NCBI GenBank assembly: GCA_013399695.1
Contig: VXAU01003165.1
Location: 175,265-239,264 of the forward strand
DNA length: 64,000 nt
Source: Formicarius rufipectus
Taxonomy: Eukaryota; Chordata; Aves; Passeriformes; Formicariidae
Direction: 5' to 3'
In this document: one piece after another, positions 1-11,460 of the stretch
Numbering within the stretch: the stretch's first letter is position 1
How the letters are laid out: each line of letters begins with the position of its first letter
Made by a program: the position numbers and the translations under genes
Notes under the pieces: generated by a model
What the model was told of the DNA's origin: nothing
What the model saw: the letters and a program-made list of their open reading frames with translations, nothing else
The model's database searches: none

Positions 1-2681
1 AAGGGTTGATACTCCTTGGTCTGTGGGATGTTTATTGAGGAGCAGGAGAGAAAGAAAGGTCAGATTTGATGGAAACTTGTTAGAACTCTTTACTCTGAAG
101 AGATTTTATAGTTTAGCTTCCATGCTGAGGACTGTTTTTTAGAGTGACAAACTGTTTTTGGTAGAAACCTTGCACTATGTAGGAGCCTATGTACAATGTG
201 ATGTACATTAAGCAATAATTTCCTGAAGCAACTTGTGTAACCTAAGTGTTCTGTGCCAGCATGTCTCATTTTTGATAGACTGGTACCGAAAGGTAAAAGT
301 AGCTCTCTGATTGATCTCATTTTGCTTAAATATGTCTGTACACTTGCAAGCTTTTCAGCATCATGTGTTGTCCTAGTTCTAGTGCAGTTAAGGCTATTTT
401 TTCTTCTGAACTTGCAGTGTGAATAGTACATGGCAGTCACAAAATTCATGCCTGCGGAATTGCAGAGTTGATTTAGTGCAATACTGTGAAAGAAATTAAT
501 TTGGTAACCTAGATCAAATGAAACATCACATTTTTTGAGATTATCTTCCACAGTAAGGATTAAGTAGCATGGTAGAAGATGCAATTATGTGGAGCCACCG
601 ATTCCACTGCAACACAGTCTTGTTGTTAGGTACTTGTAGAGCTTTCAGAAGATCAAAATCTGTGTACTAGTTGAGTTAGTGCATGTTTTTGGTGTCCAGC
701 AGTGGCATAGGAGCATGGATGTAATCTAAACCGAAAGTCTGCATTCTTGCCTCTTAAATATTTCTGAAGAAGTTGCATATGAAGCTCTGGTTTGGGCCGA
801 AGATAGGGTGAATTGAAATTAACAACAACTGGAGCAGCCTGGACATTGTCCTGCAGAGCCAGCAGGCGAAGAAAGAGCCTTAAATTGCTTAAGTTACTGA
901 AGAATTAGTCCTTTGCGTATTCTTACCATTTGCATGGAGTTAGAGGTGTCAAGATAGCAAGATCCTCAGTTTTTGGTGGACTCTGATGAGTATGCAGACA
1001 TGGTTAGTGAAGCAGTGTCAAATGTGGCCAGTGCCTTGTATTTTCTTTGGGTGATGGCTGCACCCTTAAGCAATAAGAGAGGTTCAATTTGGGATGAAAC
1101 TCCAATTTATTGATAAATAGTGCAGGACCTGAAATATGTGGCTTGTGTTGACCATGACTATTACCCTCTCTTTGTATATCTATCTTTCTGTCTGTATGTG
1201 TACACAGAGTATTTGGCTCCGAAGCAGGGCTTTCAGTTAGGCTGAGGAAATCAAAATATGTAGAAATCCACATTTCTGGTAGCTTTTGCAGAGGCTTCAC
1301 AGTTCTGAGGCAGGCTCTTGTCAGCCATAGTCAGTGTCTTGTGTAGCAGTTTGTGACCATAATTTCTGTCTTTAAATTGATATATGGATTTGAGTTAGGT
1401 CATCTAAACCTGCGAGAGCCAAGTATCATAATGGACTGTGCAGTTCTTTGATTTGATTGGCAAAGGACCAAAGTTTTTGGCTGTTTTCCCTTGGATCGGG
1501 TTGGGGTTTTGGGAATAAAGTCCTTGAAGAGCGCAGGAGAGAGGAGAGGTGCTGTTTGCGCTATTTTTCTTTTCTTAATGGATACTACAGAAGCCACAAC
1601 TCTAGGGACAGGTCTGATGCCTGTGTTAGTTTGATGCCTTTTGGTCACAGTGCAGAGGTGAGCAGTTTCAAGGTTCAGGTTTAGGTTATTTTCATGTCTT
1701 GTGTTTAGAGTCTGAGCGGCTAAAGCTGTGAGAGCGGTTTGCTACCAGATGCTGCAATCTGAAGAGCAGGGAGGGGACTCAGGTAGAAAGTGCTGTGTAA
1801 CACCAGCATTTTTCTTCATGGTGGGAACCTTATTGCTGTTGGCCTTTTTAACCTCAAGCCACGGTGGATAAATAGGTATAATTTTGGAATCTGGAATTGT
1901 GACCTGCCTAATTGTGGTGACAAAATGAATGATAGGAGTTACTGAGTTGTGAGGGTCTGTAGAGATTAAGATTCCTTAATTCTCATGTTCTGTCCAAATG
2001 GCAAATAGTTTTCTTGATATTTTAGTATTTCTGCAGAAACACACTGTGGATTTTGTGGTGATGGCAGGTTCTGACAGAAATTGTTATCCTACTGAGAATG
2101 CTTTGCATCTAAGAATACAGTTAGAAAGAAATGGTAAATTGATCACTTACTCTCCATGAATCCCATAAATTAAAAAAAATAAATTCTTCCCAAAGCAGAC
2201 TTGTGTGCTGACAGTATCAAAGAGCAAAACTTCTGGCAGCAATTGTGATTATAATATGGGAAGGTGCCATATGTGTTTGCCATGTTACACAACATGAACT
2301 TGATTATCCAGCTTTACCCAGGAGTAAGTACTATGATTTTCAGGAGGGGCAAAATGTCACTTCATTTTGTACAGCCACAGGACTCATTGTGTCTGTCATA
2401 TGTGGCTGCTTCTTTGCTCATCTTGAAAAAACAGTAAAAATAGATGAAACTGCATTAGAAGAATTCTAGTCAGTAGTAGAATGATAAACAGTTATCTAAG
2501 GAAGTTAAAAAATCTTGTTTTCCTTTACCTCCCCTTCTTCTTTCTTCCTAAAAACAGTATTTAAGGAGCTAAACATTCATAAATGTGTGCTGGAAATTAG
2601 CTAAACAGTCAAAGGTATTGAAAACACATTTGTTTGTCACTGGTGAATTAACGCGTTTTAAATGTGATTCTTTGTTTCCAG
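1..2681 (+). other. MTX2: MTX2 intron (5' part outside window)
   Basis: Sequence up to the first visible acceptor. I looked for coding for the preceding metaxin-2 segment (the part before AFLQMC) and did not find it, so the window opens inside an intron. The rest is unremarkable AT-rich DNA with no repeat I can name. Confidence 0.7.
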
Positions 2682-2754
2682 GCCTTTTTGCAAATGTGCA
2701 ATCTGCCAATCCAGGTGGTTTGCAGGGCAAATGCCGAATACATGTCCCCATCTG
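2682..2754 (+). CDS. MTX2: MTX2 exon, residues ~46-70
   Basis: The acceptor tttgtttccag ends at 2681 and the donor gtaagt starts at 2755. The exon opens in phase 0 with [10 protein letters not shown] and ends one base into a glycine codon (SPS-G) completed by the next exon. It covers the C-terminal part of the thioredoxin/GST-N-like domain. Confidence 0.95.
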
Positions 2755-5700
2755 GTAAGTGTGGCCTTCATTTAGATTACTATGTTATACCTCCATTTTG
2801 ATACCATGGCAACTACGCCTTGTCTTGCTGATAACAGTCGGTCAGTGCTACACTGTGTGTGTGTTGCCTTTCCCCCTCCTCTCCAGTTTCTCCTCTGTTA
2901 ACAATCAAAACAGTGAAATGCAAAGTAGTGTTGGCACAGTGTGTAACTGTGCCTGTGACTGCAGTACCTACATAAAGCATTCAGACAGGTGGAAACCTTC
3001 TCTCAAATGTCCTGAAGTAGGAAAACATACATGTTTTAAAGTGGCTTTATTCTGCATGCAGGGAACATTCCAGAGAATGCTGTTGTATTTGCCTATTGCT
3101 GGAGTGAGACAACACCAGAGAAAGATTCTCTTTTCTTAACCTGTCTAGGACATGATTGTCAGAATGTTGATACAGGAAACCAAAGAGTGCATTGTCACTG
3201 TTAAGGGTGCCAGGTGATTTTCAATCTTCCTCAGATTCATGAGACCATCTGGAAAAAAATCCAAGCCCACCATCAAACAATTACTTATTAGAAGGGTACA
3301 GAGCCTACCTTTTGCTGGAGGTGGCAGGTTGCCTAAAAATGTCCAGAGGCCAGCTTCAGAAGGTTGCCTGAAAATCAGAGAGAATTACAAAATGCAGGGT
3401 GCAGAAGTCTGGCAATCCTTGCACTCTGTCCCACACTTTTGTTGTGTGAGGAGGTAGATATTTACTGATTACCTAGCTCTGGATAATGACTGCCAGATGG
3501 AATTGCCTGCCAGTATATGTCTGCTACCTATATGGGTTCTGCAGCTGCTGCTGATATTTTTGGTTAAAGCAGTGAAATGAGGCTATTTAAAACAAACAAA
3601 CAAAACCCAATTGCCTGGCAGAAATGAAAAATACCCAGCAAAATATGCAGGTATATAAATTATTTATTTGTAAATAAAGAGAGCTTTGAAATGCTGAATC
3701 CATGCACACAGGAGCATCTTGTATGTGCAGGACTAGGACTGGTGACAGTTCCATGCTCTCACTTCTCTGCCACCTGAACCTCATGTGTGCACTTGCTGGC
3801 CTCTGATGTAACCTGGGTCTGAACACTTCCTTCTTCTACTGAAAACAAGGAGCACAAGAGGGAAAATGATACTGCTTCAGTTTTAAATGTAGGTAGAATT
3901 ACATGTATTTTTTCCCTTACTCCTGGAATCCTTAATATTTTATTCACTTGCCTCATTTCCTTTCTTTATGTTGATTTACTGATAATTCAACGAAGATTTT
4001 TATTTGTTCCCTTCTTCTTCCCTGCCACCTTCTGTCTTGCAGCAGCAAAGATCTGCATCTCCTTGTTTTGGGAGGAAGGTTATTTATCTCATAGTCATTG
4101 CAATAACGAAACCCATTCTAAGGGAGTCAAAAGTACAATACCAAAGGACTGTCTTGATATGTGAAGTACAGACTGATTGAAACCACTGAAGTCTTCAGCA
4201 TAGATGTCTGTGTTTCCATCTGCAACCTGCAGTGTGTGGATACAGATGAAGCCTTTGTTGGTGTGATGCGCTTCGTCTATTACCCTAGGCTTATCAAGCC
4301 AGTGAGAACCGAAGCTTGTGACAAAAAACATGACTGAATCTGGTGTTAACATGAACAGTTTGAGCTGGGCCAGACAGTAGGTTGCGTTTCAGGGAAAAGA
4401 GTCAATGTATTCCTAATAACATATTTGCACTCAAGCAGGTACTGATCGTGCTCTTTGGAGCGTCTGTTAAGAGCTGAGTTTGCCCATGATGAGAGGCAGG
4501 AAGGTGCTGTGTCCCTGGCACTGTGCAGGCTCATTTACTGCCTTTGGGCTGGAGGACATCTTCAGTAATACAAATCAGCTAGCATTTCTCTCCATTTTAT
4601 GGATTATTTTAATCATGTAAATAATCCTAAAGGATTTAGTCTTAAATATAAGGTTGATGTCTGTCAATTGCATTTGAAGATTTGTAAGAAGAGCAGCCTG
4701 GTTAGAGTGGCTTGGAAGAAGAACTCTCAGCCTCACATGTTTAGAGCTGGGAAGAGGGGCATAGGGCAACATCTGTCATGCTTCATGGCTTGCTGTGAGT
4801 ACAGGGCTTCTTCTTGTATCTGCCTGTCTTAAAGCTTTGCCTTAGTTCTGTGGGTTGTTGTTGGCTGGACTTCACGAACGAAGATCTTGGGATAAGCCTG
4901 CGCAATGGATTTTTTAAGTGAGGCACAGTGTGCGCAGAACTGGCCCCACTCCCTTTACTCCTGAGGTTCATCTTGCCACGGCCGAGCACCCTCGGACGGC
5001 GACAGCGAGTTCCTCCAGGGTTCGAACCGGCGTCCTCAGAGGAGGAGCCGGCTCCACAGGCGGGGGCCTACGCCACTTGGCCAACGCCCGCCGCCTCTCA
5101 AGTGTAACATACAAACAGCAAAGCAATAATGTCAGGCTGTTGAGAAATCCTGGGAGCCCACGTGGGTCAGAGCAGCAGGGGAAGACCTCGCCTTGTCCTC
5201 TCTGCCACCAAATGACAGAAACGTGGCACTGCAGCCACGCCTGTAACACAGGCTGGGACAGGCCCCGAAAGGTGGCACGGAGTTCTGTGCGTACAAGAAG
5301 TTACCAAGCAGAGAACGTGATAAGTATAGACTCAGAAGCCCTCTGAACCCTGCCCCGAAATTCTGCCAGTGACACCATTATTTCCTAGTCTCCTTTTGAG
5401 GACAGGTTGATTTTAACCCTTCTCCATATTGGACCCTCAGGGCTCATCTTCATAGACTCAATGTTGAGCCTTGCTTGTTATAAGCTTTAACCACATCTTG
5501 CTTCCATGATTTTGGAGGAGCTCCTTCCCTCTTTCAGTCTCCCAAGATTGTGAAGCTGTGAGTCTTATACCAAGAACCTGTTCCTGATCCCAGGATCATG
5601 GGGGCTCTCAAATGCCAGCTCACAACTAGAGAGTGAAGACATGGGCAGGCAGCAGTAGCCGGCTGGCCCAGTTGTTGCAAATCTGAAGGACTAGAGGAGG

Positions 5701-8700
5701 GGAAGTATCAAGACTTTGCCTTACTGAGTGCGCTTTTACACTTCCCTCTCCTTGCTTTCCTAACCACAATACCATGTCTCATGTCATCCTCTCAGCAGAT
5801 CTTTCCCTACAAGTGCTTTAGAAGGGATGGTGGGAATACACTGTGTCCAAAAACTTTTAGTCAAGGGCTGTATCTGCTTTCCTGGGACTTCCCAGCTGTA
5901 CTTCAGAGAAACATTGAATTAAGTCTTTTTAGCAAAGTAAAATCCACTATGAAAATACAAGGCAATAGATCTCACTCAATAACTTTGAAATATCACATGT
6001 AAAAGAGTTTCAGAAGGAAGATCGGGAAGGAGGTGTTTGTTACTACAAATATTCTATGCATGTTATCTGTGTTAGGTTTACCTCTGCTTATTTGGAAAAA
6101 AACCAGACACTGATGTTCAGGTATACCTGCAGCATTTAATTGCTTTGAAAATTGTAAATTATGTTTTTTTACAGGTTAAAAAAGCTCTTACTACAATACA
6201 TTTCTCCTTTTACAGGCAAAGTACCCTTTATTCACGTGGGAAATCAAGTAGTGTCTGAACTTGGACCCATTGTCCAGTTTGTAAAAGCAAAGGTAGGTAA
6301 TAGTACATGTTTTTCACAAGTTAGCAAATACCACGTTAATCCTTCTTAGCACTGTGCTGATTTAATATGGTCTTCTGAAATGTTACTGAATTTGTTAAAA
6401 CAGTGTAAGAATTTAGTGCTGTTTTGAAAGAAAGGGATCCTGGAATAGGACTTTGTGAAGTGAGAATGTTTTTCTTTGCTATTTACTCAAATTCTGGAAG
6501 TGAATTCTCTGCAGGATAGCTGCATATCAGTACCAGCTTCTGAGACTGTTTTTATACGTACCTTGTGTCTGGGTCTCAGAGCATTTAAACCCAGAACTGA
6601 AGTGTCAAATTCTGTTCAAATTTGCCTTGTTTCCCCGTCTCCTCAACCCTCCCCTCTATTTTGAAAAATACTGTGTTTTCACTGGGCAGTTGATGAAGCT
6701 GTATCACAGATGTAAATTTGTGTTCACTTCTTGCCACAGACAGACACCAGGAATCTGTGTGCTCAGTGTGCTCATCTATGACTGATCTTAGTCTAAATTT
6801 CTTGTACATTAGCTTAGATTTTTTATGGATTAGATTACATTATGATGATTAATTCTAAAGGATACTGTATATAAAAATTTCATATGTAATTTGTTATTGA
6901 ACTATGTAAGAGTTATCTATGTCTATGTAATCTATGTATCTATGTGTCTATGTCTGGGTAAGAGATCTGGATCTGAGCCAAATCTCATTGGCTTCAGAGG
7001 TCCTTGGGTCATATATTGCTGAATATTCCAATATCCCTTCTTAAATGTGTCATCTCTTTTCCCCATTAGGGCCATTCTCTGAGTGATGGGTTGGATGAAG
7101 TCCAAAAAGCTGAGATGAAAGCCTACATGGAATTGGTCAATAATATGCTCTTGACAGCAGAGGTACAGCAAACCCTAGTAGCTCCACACACTTGCATAAG
7201 CAACTACAGGCAAGAAAGATTTAGGATTTTTCCCAGTAGTGGAAATATTGCTGTCCTTAGATTAGGTCATCAACTTCTGAGGTGAAAGGAGAAAGGAATA
7301 AATTCTCTGTACATTATGGATTGCTTGCTGAAGTGTTCCTGTAGACACAGGGCACATGGATGATTCCCCTCACCTAACTGAAGTGTGTCGCCACAGTTGT
7401 AGAAGTAATTAACTGGAAAATACCAGTGGTTCCCGGGATCTTACTCCAACCCAGAGCTGGCCAGGCACCCTGCTATCACCTCCCTCAGGGTGCATGCTCA
7501 CATGTGTAGTGGGAGGCTCAGATCCTCCACAGTTCACATCCCTGACCGCTTAAGGCGACGCAGTCCCGGCATAGGAGTGGTGTTGGAAAAGCTGGCAAGG
7601 TTCAGGTGGCTGAGGAGCTGAGGGCTGGTGACCTGCACGCTGTGTTGTGAGCAGCAGAGGCGGGCCTTTGGTCTCAGCTTAGTTCTGGTGAAGTAAGGAC
7701 TAGCAACTGGGCTTTTGCCTTCCAGTTTTAATTTATTTTATACATTCAGAGGTCTAACAGGAGAAATGAAATGGAAATTTAATCTAATATAGAAAAGAAA
7801 ATTCTACTACTGAAAAATGATTGTCTCTGTATTCTCCTTTATTAGGAAGTTTTACTAAGTGTTCTTCTCTTCCTAGCTCTATCTCCAGTGGTGTGATGAT
7901 GTTACAGTAGAGGAGGTGAGTGGTTCCGCAGCATTTATCTTAATTAAAATTTAATGAGAAAACACTCTTGCTCACAATTGCAAGTCCCTACTCATAAATG
8001 AAACATGGAGGTTTATACCATTAATGATACAGTCTTTTCACTTTAATTTCGCTTGCATATGCATTTTAGGGAAGCTGTGTCATTACTGGAATTAGCTGAC
8101 TGCAGAATAGATATGGGTTTTGTATATGTTTCTAATAGCTTTAAGTAGTCACGCTGCATACTACAGATTCTGTGCCAATAATTACAGTATACAACACAAT
8201 TCCCTTTCTCTTTTACAGCTCTCTTTCTGATAGAACTGTGTACCTTAGCTGTTTTGTTCAAGAGAGATCTGTATTTTCTTACCTTATCTTTCTGTTTCTA
8301 AACAAAGATTACTCACCCAAGGTATGGCTCCCCTTACCCATGGCCTCTTAACCGCATTCTGTCCTATCAGAAGCAGTGGGAGGTCAGGCGAAAGATGAAA
8401 GCCATTGGATGGGCTGGAAAGACGCTTGAGCAGGTTAGTATGAAAAGTGAAGCTTATTTCTTTACCCTGCTTTCTTTCTGATTTATTTTCTTTTTTCCCC
8501 TCCTTTAAATAGTCTTCAAGAGTAGCATGTTCTGGAAATAGATGGAGTAAAATGTATATTCTGTACTTAAAATATTATGTGGAGTCAGGTATTTACCTTC
8601 AGTAGCAATAAATCTTAAATGATGAGCAACCCAGTGGGGTGGGAGAAAGGATGTTTTATGTGAATGTACATCTCTGTTGGTGTTAGTTTAGGCTGTAGTC

Positions 8701-11169
8701 CTGAAAACAGGTTGTTAGTTCCATCCCCCACTTCCTGTATGATGTTAATAGGCACGCTTTGCAGGATTGCAGCAAGTTTTGAGGTACAAGTTAGTACCTT
8801 TCATTAAGCTTAGTTAAAAATGTTATGGGAAGCACTTGCTCAGAATTGCCTGACATCAAATACTAGATTAAGTAACACTTAGCTATTTGCCTACTGTGTA
8901 TGTTTGACTGACTTTAACAGCTTTTGATATTCCAACATGGTACATTGACTGTTCCCACTGTCAGTGCAAATAAAGTAAAGAGGTTATTTTTTTTCAGCGG
9001 TGTGATTTCCTCACAATATGGATCTTCCTTTCTTGTGTTTTGGTAGGTGCTTGAAGATGTAGATCAGTGCTGTCAGGCTCTCTCCCAGAGATTAGGAACA
9101 CAACCATATTTCTTCAATAAGCAGTAAGTTATTCTTTGTTAAAATACTTCATCCAGGAATGTGAGATAAAATTATATACCCACGTACCTACATATATAGG
9201 TATATATATGTAAAACTCCTGTTTGATTTTAATGCTATGTGACTAATTGCAAAAATAAAAATGTGTGACTGCTATCTAAACATGAAATTTCAGAAATAAA
9301 TATTGAAAGGTTTTGAAAGCAAAGTTTGTTGTTTTTTTTCCCATTTTTATGATTTAGTTTTACTTCTTCTTGTCTTCTGTACAGATTCTACTGCAACTTG
9401 TGTAGGCTACAAATGTACACCCTTATACAGTTAGTTTCTTATTAAAAATAATACATTTAAAGCTTTAGTTTTATTTCTTGGGTAACATTCTCTACTAGAG
9501 AAGTGAAGGTACGTTGTGCTGTCCTGGTCAGGACAGCCTGTCTTGCTCCTAACAGCCAGGGCAGTTCTGAACGAACTGTATTAGCATGAGCATGCTGTGA
9601 GTTCTAAGAACTGGGGGAGAAGATAGTTGGTCCAAAATGGACCATATACAAAGCAAGAACCAAGATTCACATTACCAGGAAAGAAGAAAGAAGTGACATG
9701 ACCTCCATGGGATGTCCTGTGCTCTCATCAGTTTCTTTTGGTTGTGAAATGCTTAAATTTTTTTTTCTCTCCAATAATTCAATATTTTTTAAATGTTATG
9801 GACTTAAATAACATCACCTTAACTCTCTTTTTTCTCCTGTGCATAGATCAGTCTAGAAATGCATAGGTCTGGGTTTCAGTTTACTACATTTGGATAGGGA
9901 GATGTCTTCAAATGGCAGTATATGGTCTTGATTACTTTTCTTTGTTTGTCTTTGCCCCTTGATCTTTTCCAAGTCAAGACTAGGTAGGTATTGTTAATTC
10001 AGAGGATATAGAAATATATATTATAGAAGATAAGTTCAATTTGCATCATCTCATATAATTATTAAACATAGTATCTCCTAAATTTTCCTTCTGTATGTCT
10101 GAAGAATTGTAACTTAGAGATTTTGTGTTTATTGTTTGTTAACCAGTCTTTCCTGGTACAGTTTCAACCTTTAAGCTTTTTAGCTGTGTGAAATATTAAT
10201 AAAAAAAGTGAGTGGTTTCAGTCCAATATTTTTCAGTCTGTGACTTCTGGGAGTCTGTGGGAGGTAAATATTTACCTACTAACGGGGGACTCAATATATT
10301 GGAAAAATACCCTATTTACACATGGGCTACTTGCATACAAAGGTCCAAGGTGACAATTCAGAAGTCTTGCACCTAAAATAAAGTAGTACTGAAAACATTG
10401 TCAAAATATCTGTTTTCTTCTATGTAGTCCGCTTTCACAAGAGATGTTTCCAGTTTCCACCACCATGGCACTCCTTTTCTTGTTGGTTGAATAGTTCCCA
10501 ACTGTTGAAAAGCACAAAAAAAAAAAAATAGGGGTCTTATGTTTCCTCATTCCTCCCCCCTTTTTTCTTTTATTTTGTGAGATAATAGTTGGGGTTTTTA
10601 ATATACATCTGCAGAAGAAAAAAAAAAACCAACAAAAGATCTGATAAGCATTTGCCCTTGTTACAGAAGTAAAAGGTGGAGCATAGTTTGAACTGGATCA
10701 GGAATTCTCCCTAGTCTAAGAATTGTTACTGTCACATTTCCAAGCTCCCAAAAGCAAAGAAAATGCCATATTGAGAGAACAAGTAATGTTCTTATATACC
10801 GTATACACAGTTTTCATGCATTTGGTAAGTTCAGTGTTGCCTGATTTCATCCCAGTTCTTAATTGCATGGCTATCTAAACGTTCCTCAGAACAGCAGGGT
10901 ATTTCTTGATCAGGACTTGCCTTCCTAAATAGCAGTTCTTTTTTTCTGTTTGTTTTTACAGACCAACTGAATTAGATGCTCTGGTATTCGGACATCTGTT
11001 CACAATCCTTACTACTCAACTAATCACGGATGAACTCTCTGAAAAAGTGAAGAACTACAGTAATCTCACAGCCTTTTGTCGGCGAATAGAGCAGCAGTAC
11101 TTTGAGGGTCATGATAAAGACAGCTCCACAATTGCAGACCGATGTGCTAAGAGGTCCTTGCTGAGATAA
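2682..11169 (+). CDS. MTX2: Metaxin-2, 3' seven coding exons (5' end outside window)
   Basis: Joined coding exons are 2682-2754, 6216-6292, 7070-7162, 7877-7915, 8308-8433, 9047-9123 and 10962-11169. They sum to 690 coding bases (230 residues) plus TAA, and the frame stays open across every GT-AG junction. The translation reads as metaxin-2, with stretches such as [28 protein letters not shown] and [20 protein letters not shown]. Metaxin-2 is a cytosol-facing peripheral protein of the mitochondrial outer membrane. It partners metaxin-1 and SAMM50 in the sorting and assembly machinery for beta-barrel proteins. The family has a thioredoxin/GST-like N half and an all-helical GST-C-like second half; exons 1-2 here cover the end of the first and the rest the second. 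No membrane segment is visible, as expected for MTX2. The first ~45 residues are missing because their exons lie upstream. The C-terminal tail is longer than I recall for mammals (about 275 against 263 residues). Confidence 0.96.
2755..6215 (+). other. MTX2: MTX2 intron with an internal CpG-rich patch
   Basis: A 3.46-kb GT-AG intron, the largest complete one visible. Most is AT-rich, but about 4,860-5,300 is GC- and CpG-rich and contains a tRNA-like box pair (separate entry). A short A/C-rich run lies near 3,590-3,610. Confidence 0.85.
4976..5096 (-). repeat. tRNA-like element: candidate SINE head or tRNA pseudogene
   Basis: On the minus strand a class A-box match (TGGCCAAGTGG, about 5,072-5,082) is followed roughly 65 bases later by a B-box match (GGTTCGAACCC, about 5,019-5,029). 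This is the internal RNA polymerase III promoter of tRNA genes and tRNA-derived SINEs. A simple cloverleaf is not convincing: the T stem has mismatches, and I could not place clean acceptor and anticodon stems. The A-to-B spacing is that of a class II (long variable arm) tRNA. The surroundings are CpG-rich, unlike the rest of the intron. I favour a tRNA-derived SINE or tRNA pseudogene over a working tRNA. The outer limits and family are unknown. Confidence 0.45.
6216..6292 (+). CDS. MTX2: MTX2 exon, residues ~70-95
   Basis: The acceptor ccttttacag ends at 6215 and the donor gtaggt starts at 6293. It encodes [18 protein letters not shown] and then IVQFVKAK. The VPF..VG..V.SE pattern corresponds to the cis-proline loop and following strand of GST-type N domains. 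It ends in phase 0. Confidence 0.96.
6293..7069 (+). other. MTX2: MTX2 intron
   Basis: A 777-base GT-AG intron. Its only notable content is a degenerate TCTATG-type simple repeat near its 3' half (separate entry). Confidence 0.85.
6914..6953 (+). repeat. Imperfect TCTATG/TATC simple repeat
   Basis: Six irregular copies of tctatg/tctatc-type units in about 40 bases inside an MTX2 intron. The spacing is irregular, so this is a decayed microsatellite. Confidence 0.7.
7070..7162 (+). CDS. MTX2: MTX2 exon, residues ~96-126
   Basis: The acceptor ccccattag ends at 7069 and the donor gtacag starts at 7163. It encodes 31 residues beginning [20 protein letters not shown] and ending NNMLLTAE. This is the helical start of the GST-C-like domain. 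Both ends are phase 0. Confidence 0.95.
7163..7876 (+). other. MTX2: MTX2 intron
   Basis: A 714-base GT-AG intron. Positions 7,420-7,690 are clearly more GC-rich than the flanks, with several CpGs, but show no recognisable element. The remainder is AT-rich. Confidence 0.85.
7877..7915 (+). CDS. MTX2: MTX2 micro-exon, residues ~127-139
   Basis: A 39-base exon lies between the acceptor cttcctag (ends 7876) and the donor gtgagt (starts 7916). It encodes [13 protein letters not shown]. Both ends are phase 0, so skipping it would keep the frame. It is too short for an ORF scan and was found by following the metaxin-2 reading frame. Confidence 0.93.
7916..8307 (+). other. MTX2: MTX2 intron
   Basis: A 392-base AT-rich GT-AG intron; nothing else seen. 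Confidence 0.85.
8308..8433 (+). CDS. MTX2: MTX2 exon, residues ~140-181
   Basis: The acceptor aacaaag ends at 8307 and the donor gttagt starts at 8434. It encodes 42 residues, starting [15 protein letters not shown] and ending [13 protein letters not shown]. The proline/aromatic-rich start followed by a basic stretch (QWEVRRKMK) is typical of metaxin-2. Both ends are phase 0. The acceptor has a weaker pyrimidine tract than its neighbours. Confidence 0.95.
8434..9046 (+). other. MTX2: MTX2 intron
   Basis: A 613-base AT-rich GT-AG intron; nothing else seen. Confidence 0.85.
9047..9123 (+). CDS. MTX2: MTX2 exon, residues ~182-207
   Basis: The acceptor gttttggtag ends at 9046 and the donor gtaagt starts at 9124. 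It encodes [20 protein letters not shown] and then YFFNK, ending two bases into a glutamine codon completed by the last exon. The family is well conserved here. Confidence 0.95.
9124..10961 (+). other. MTX2: MTX2 last intron
   Basis: A 1.84-kb GT-AG intron. It holds a short TA microsatellite at about 9,194-9,212 and A-runs near 10,516-10,528 and 10,617-10,629. Otherwise it is plain AT-rich sequence. Confidence 0.85.
10962..11169 (+). CDS. MTX2: MTX2 terminal coding exon, residues ~207-275, and stop
   Basis: The acceptor tgtttttacag ends at 10961. The exon completes Gln207 and continues [20 protein letters not shown], ending with TAA at 11167-11169. Up to YFE (about residue 255) it follows the usual metaxin-2 sequence. 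The last 20 residues ([20 protein letters not shown]) form a basic tail unlike the shorter mammalian end. Confidence 0.94.
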
Positions 11170-11460
11170 GTGTGGTGGTTGGGCTGGATTGTGTTGCAGT
11201 TTTGGGTTTTCTTGTTCAATATATTGATTTTGAGAATGGAAATGTGTGTTAAGCTTTATGAAGCTGCCAAATCACTCTGGAGCAAGACAAAATGTTAAAT
11301 GCAGTTTTTGTGTTGTAGAATCTATTGTGCACATTTCACCTGAGACGTCTCTGTGAGCACTTCCATTTTACTAGCCTATCTGCCACTTACTGTAAAGTGA
11401 CCTTGGAAAAATATTGTACCTGTTCTAAAAAAATAAAACACTTAAAGTTTCTCTCTGATC
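11170..11460 (+). other. MTX2: MTX2 3' UTR
   Basis: AT-rich sequence between the stop codon and the expected cleavage zone 15-30 bases past the poly(A) signal. No coding potential is visible. The 3' limit is approximate because it is inferred from the signal position. Confidence 0.75.
11432..11437 (+). terminator. MTX2: Canonical poly(A) signal AATAAA of MTX2
   Basis: AATAAA lies 263 bases after the stop codon and is followed within 40 bases by T/GT-rich sequence (ctctctgatctttc, then gttaatgtctgtgg). This is the usual layout of a vertebrate cleavage/polyadenylation site. Confidence 0.8.

Noticed and set aside
90..584. A 164-codon minus-strand open frame in the first intron
   Set aside because: It lies antisense inside an MTX2 intron, resembles no protein, and has a low-information composition.
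2245..2469. A 74-codon plus frame just upstream of the first visible MTX2 exon, considered as a missing upstream exon
   Set aside because: It does not contain the expected preceding metaxin-2 segment and lacks suitable splice boundaries.
5000..5100. A functional class II tRNA gene on the minus strand
   Set aside because: The box motifs are good, but the T stem has mismatches and I could not place intact acceptor and anticodon stems. It was kept only as a tRNA-like element.
7418..7432. CAGTGGTTCCCGG, similar to the start of some hAT transposon terminal repeats
   Set aside because: No matching inverted terminal repeat or target-site duplication was found nearby.
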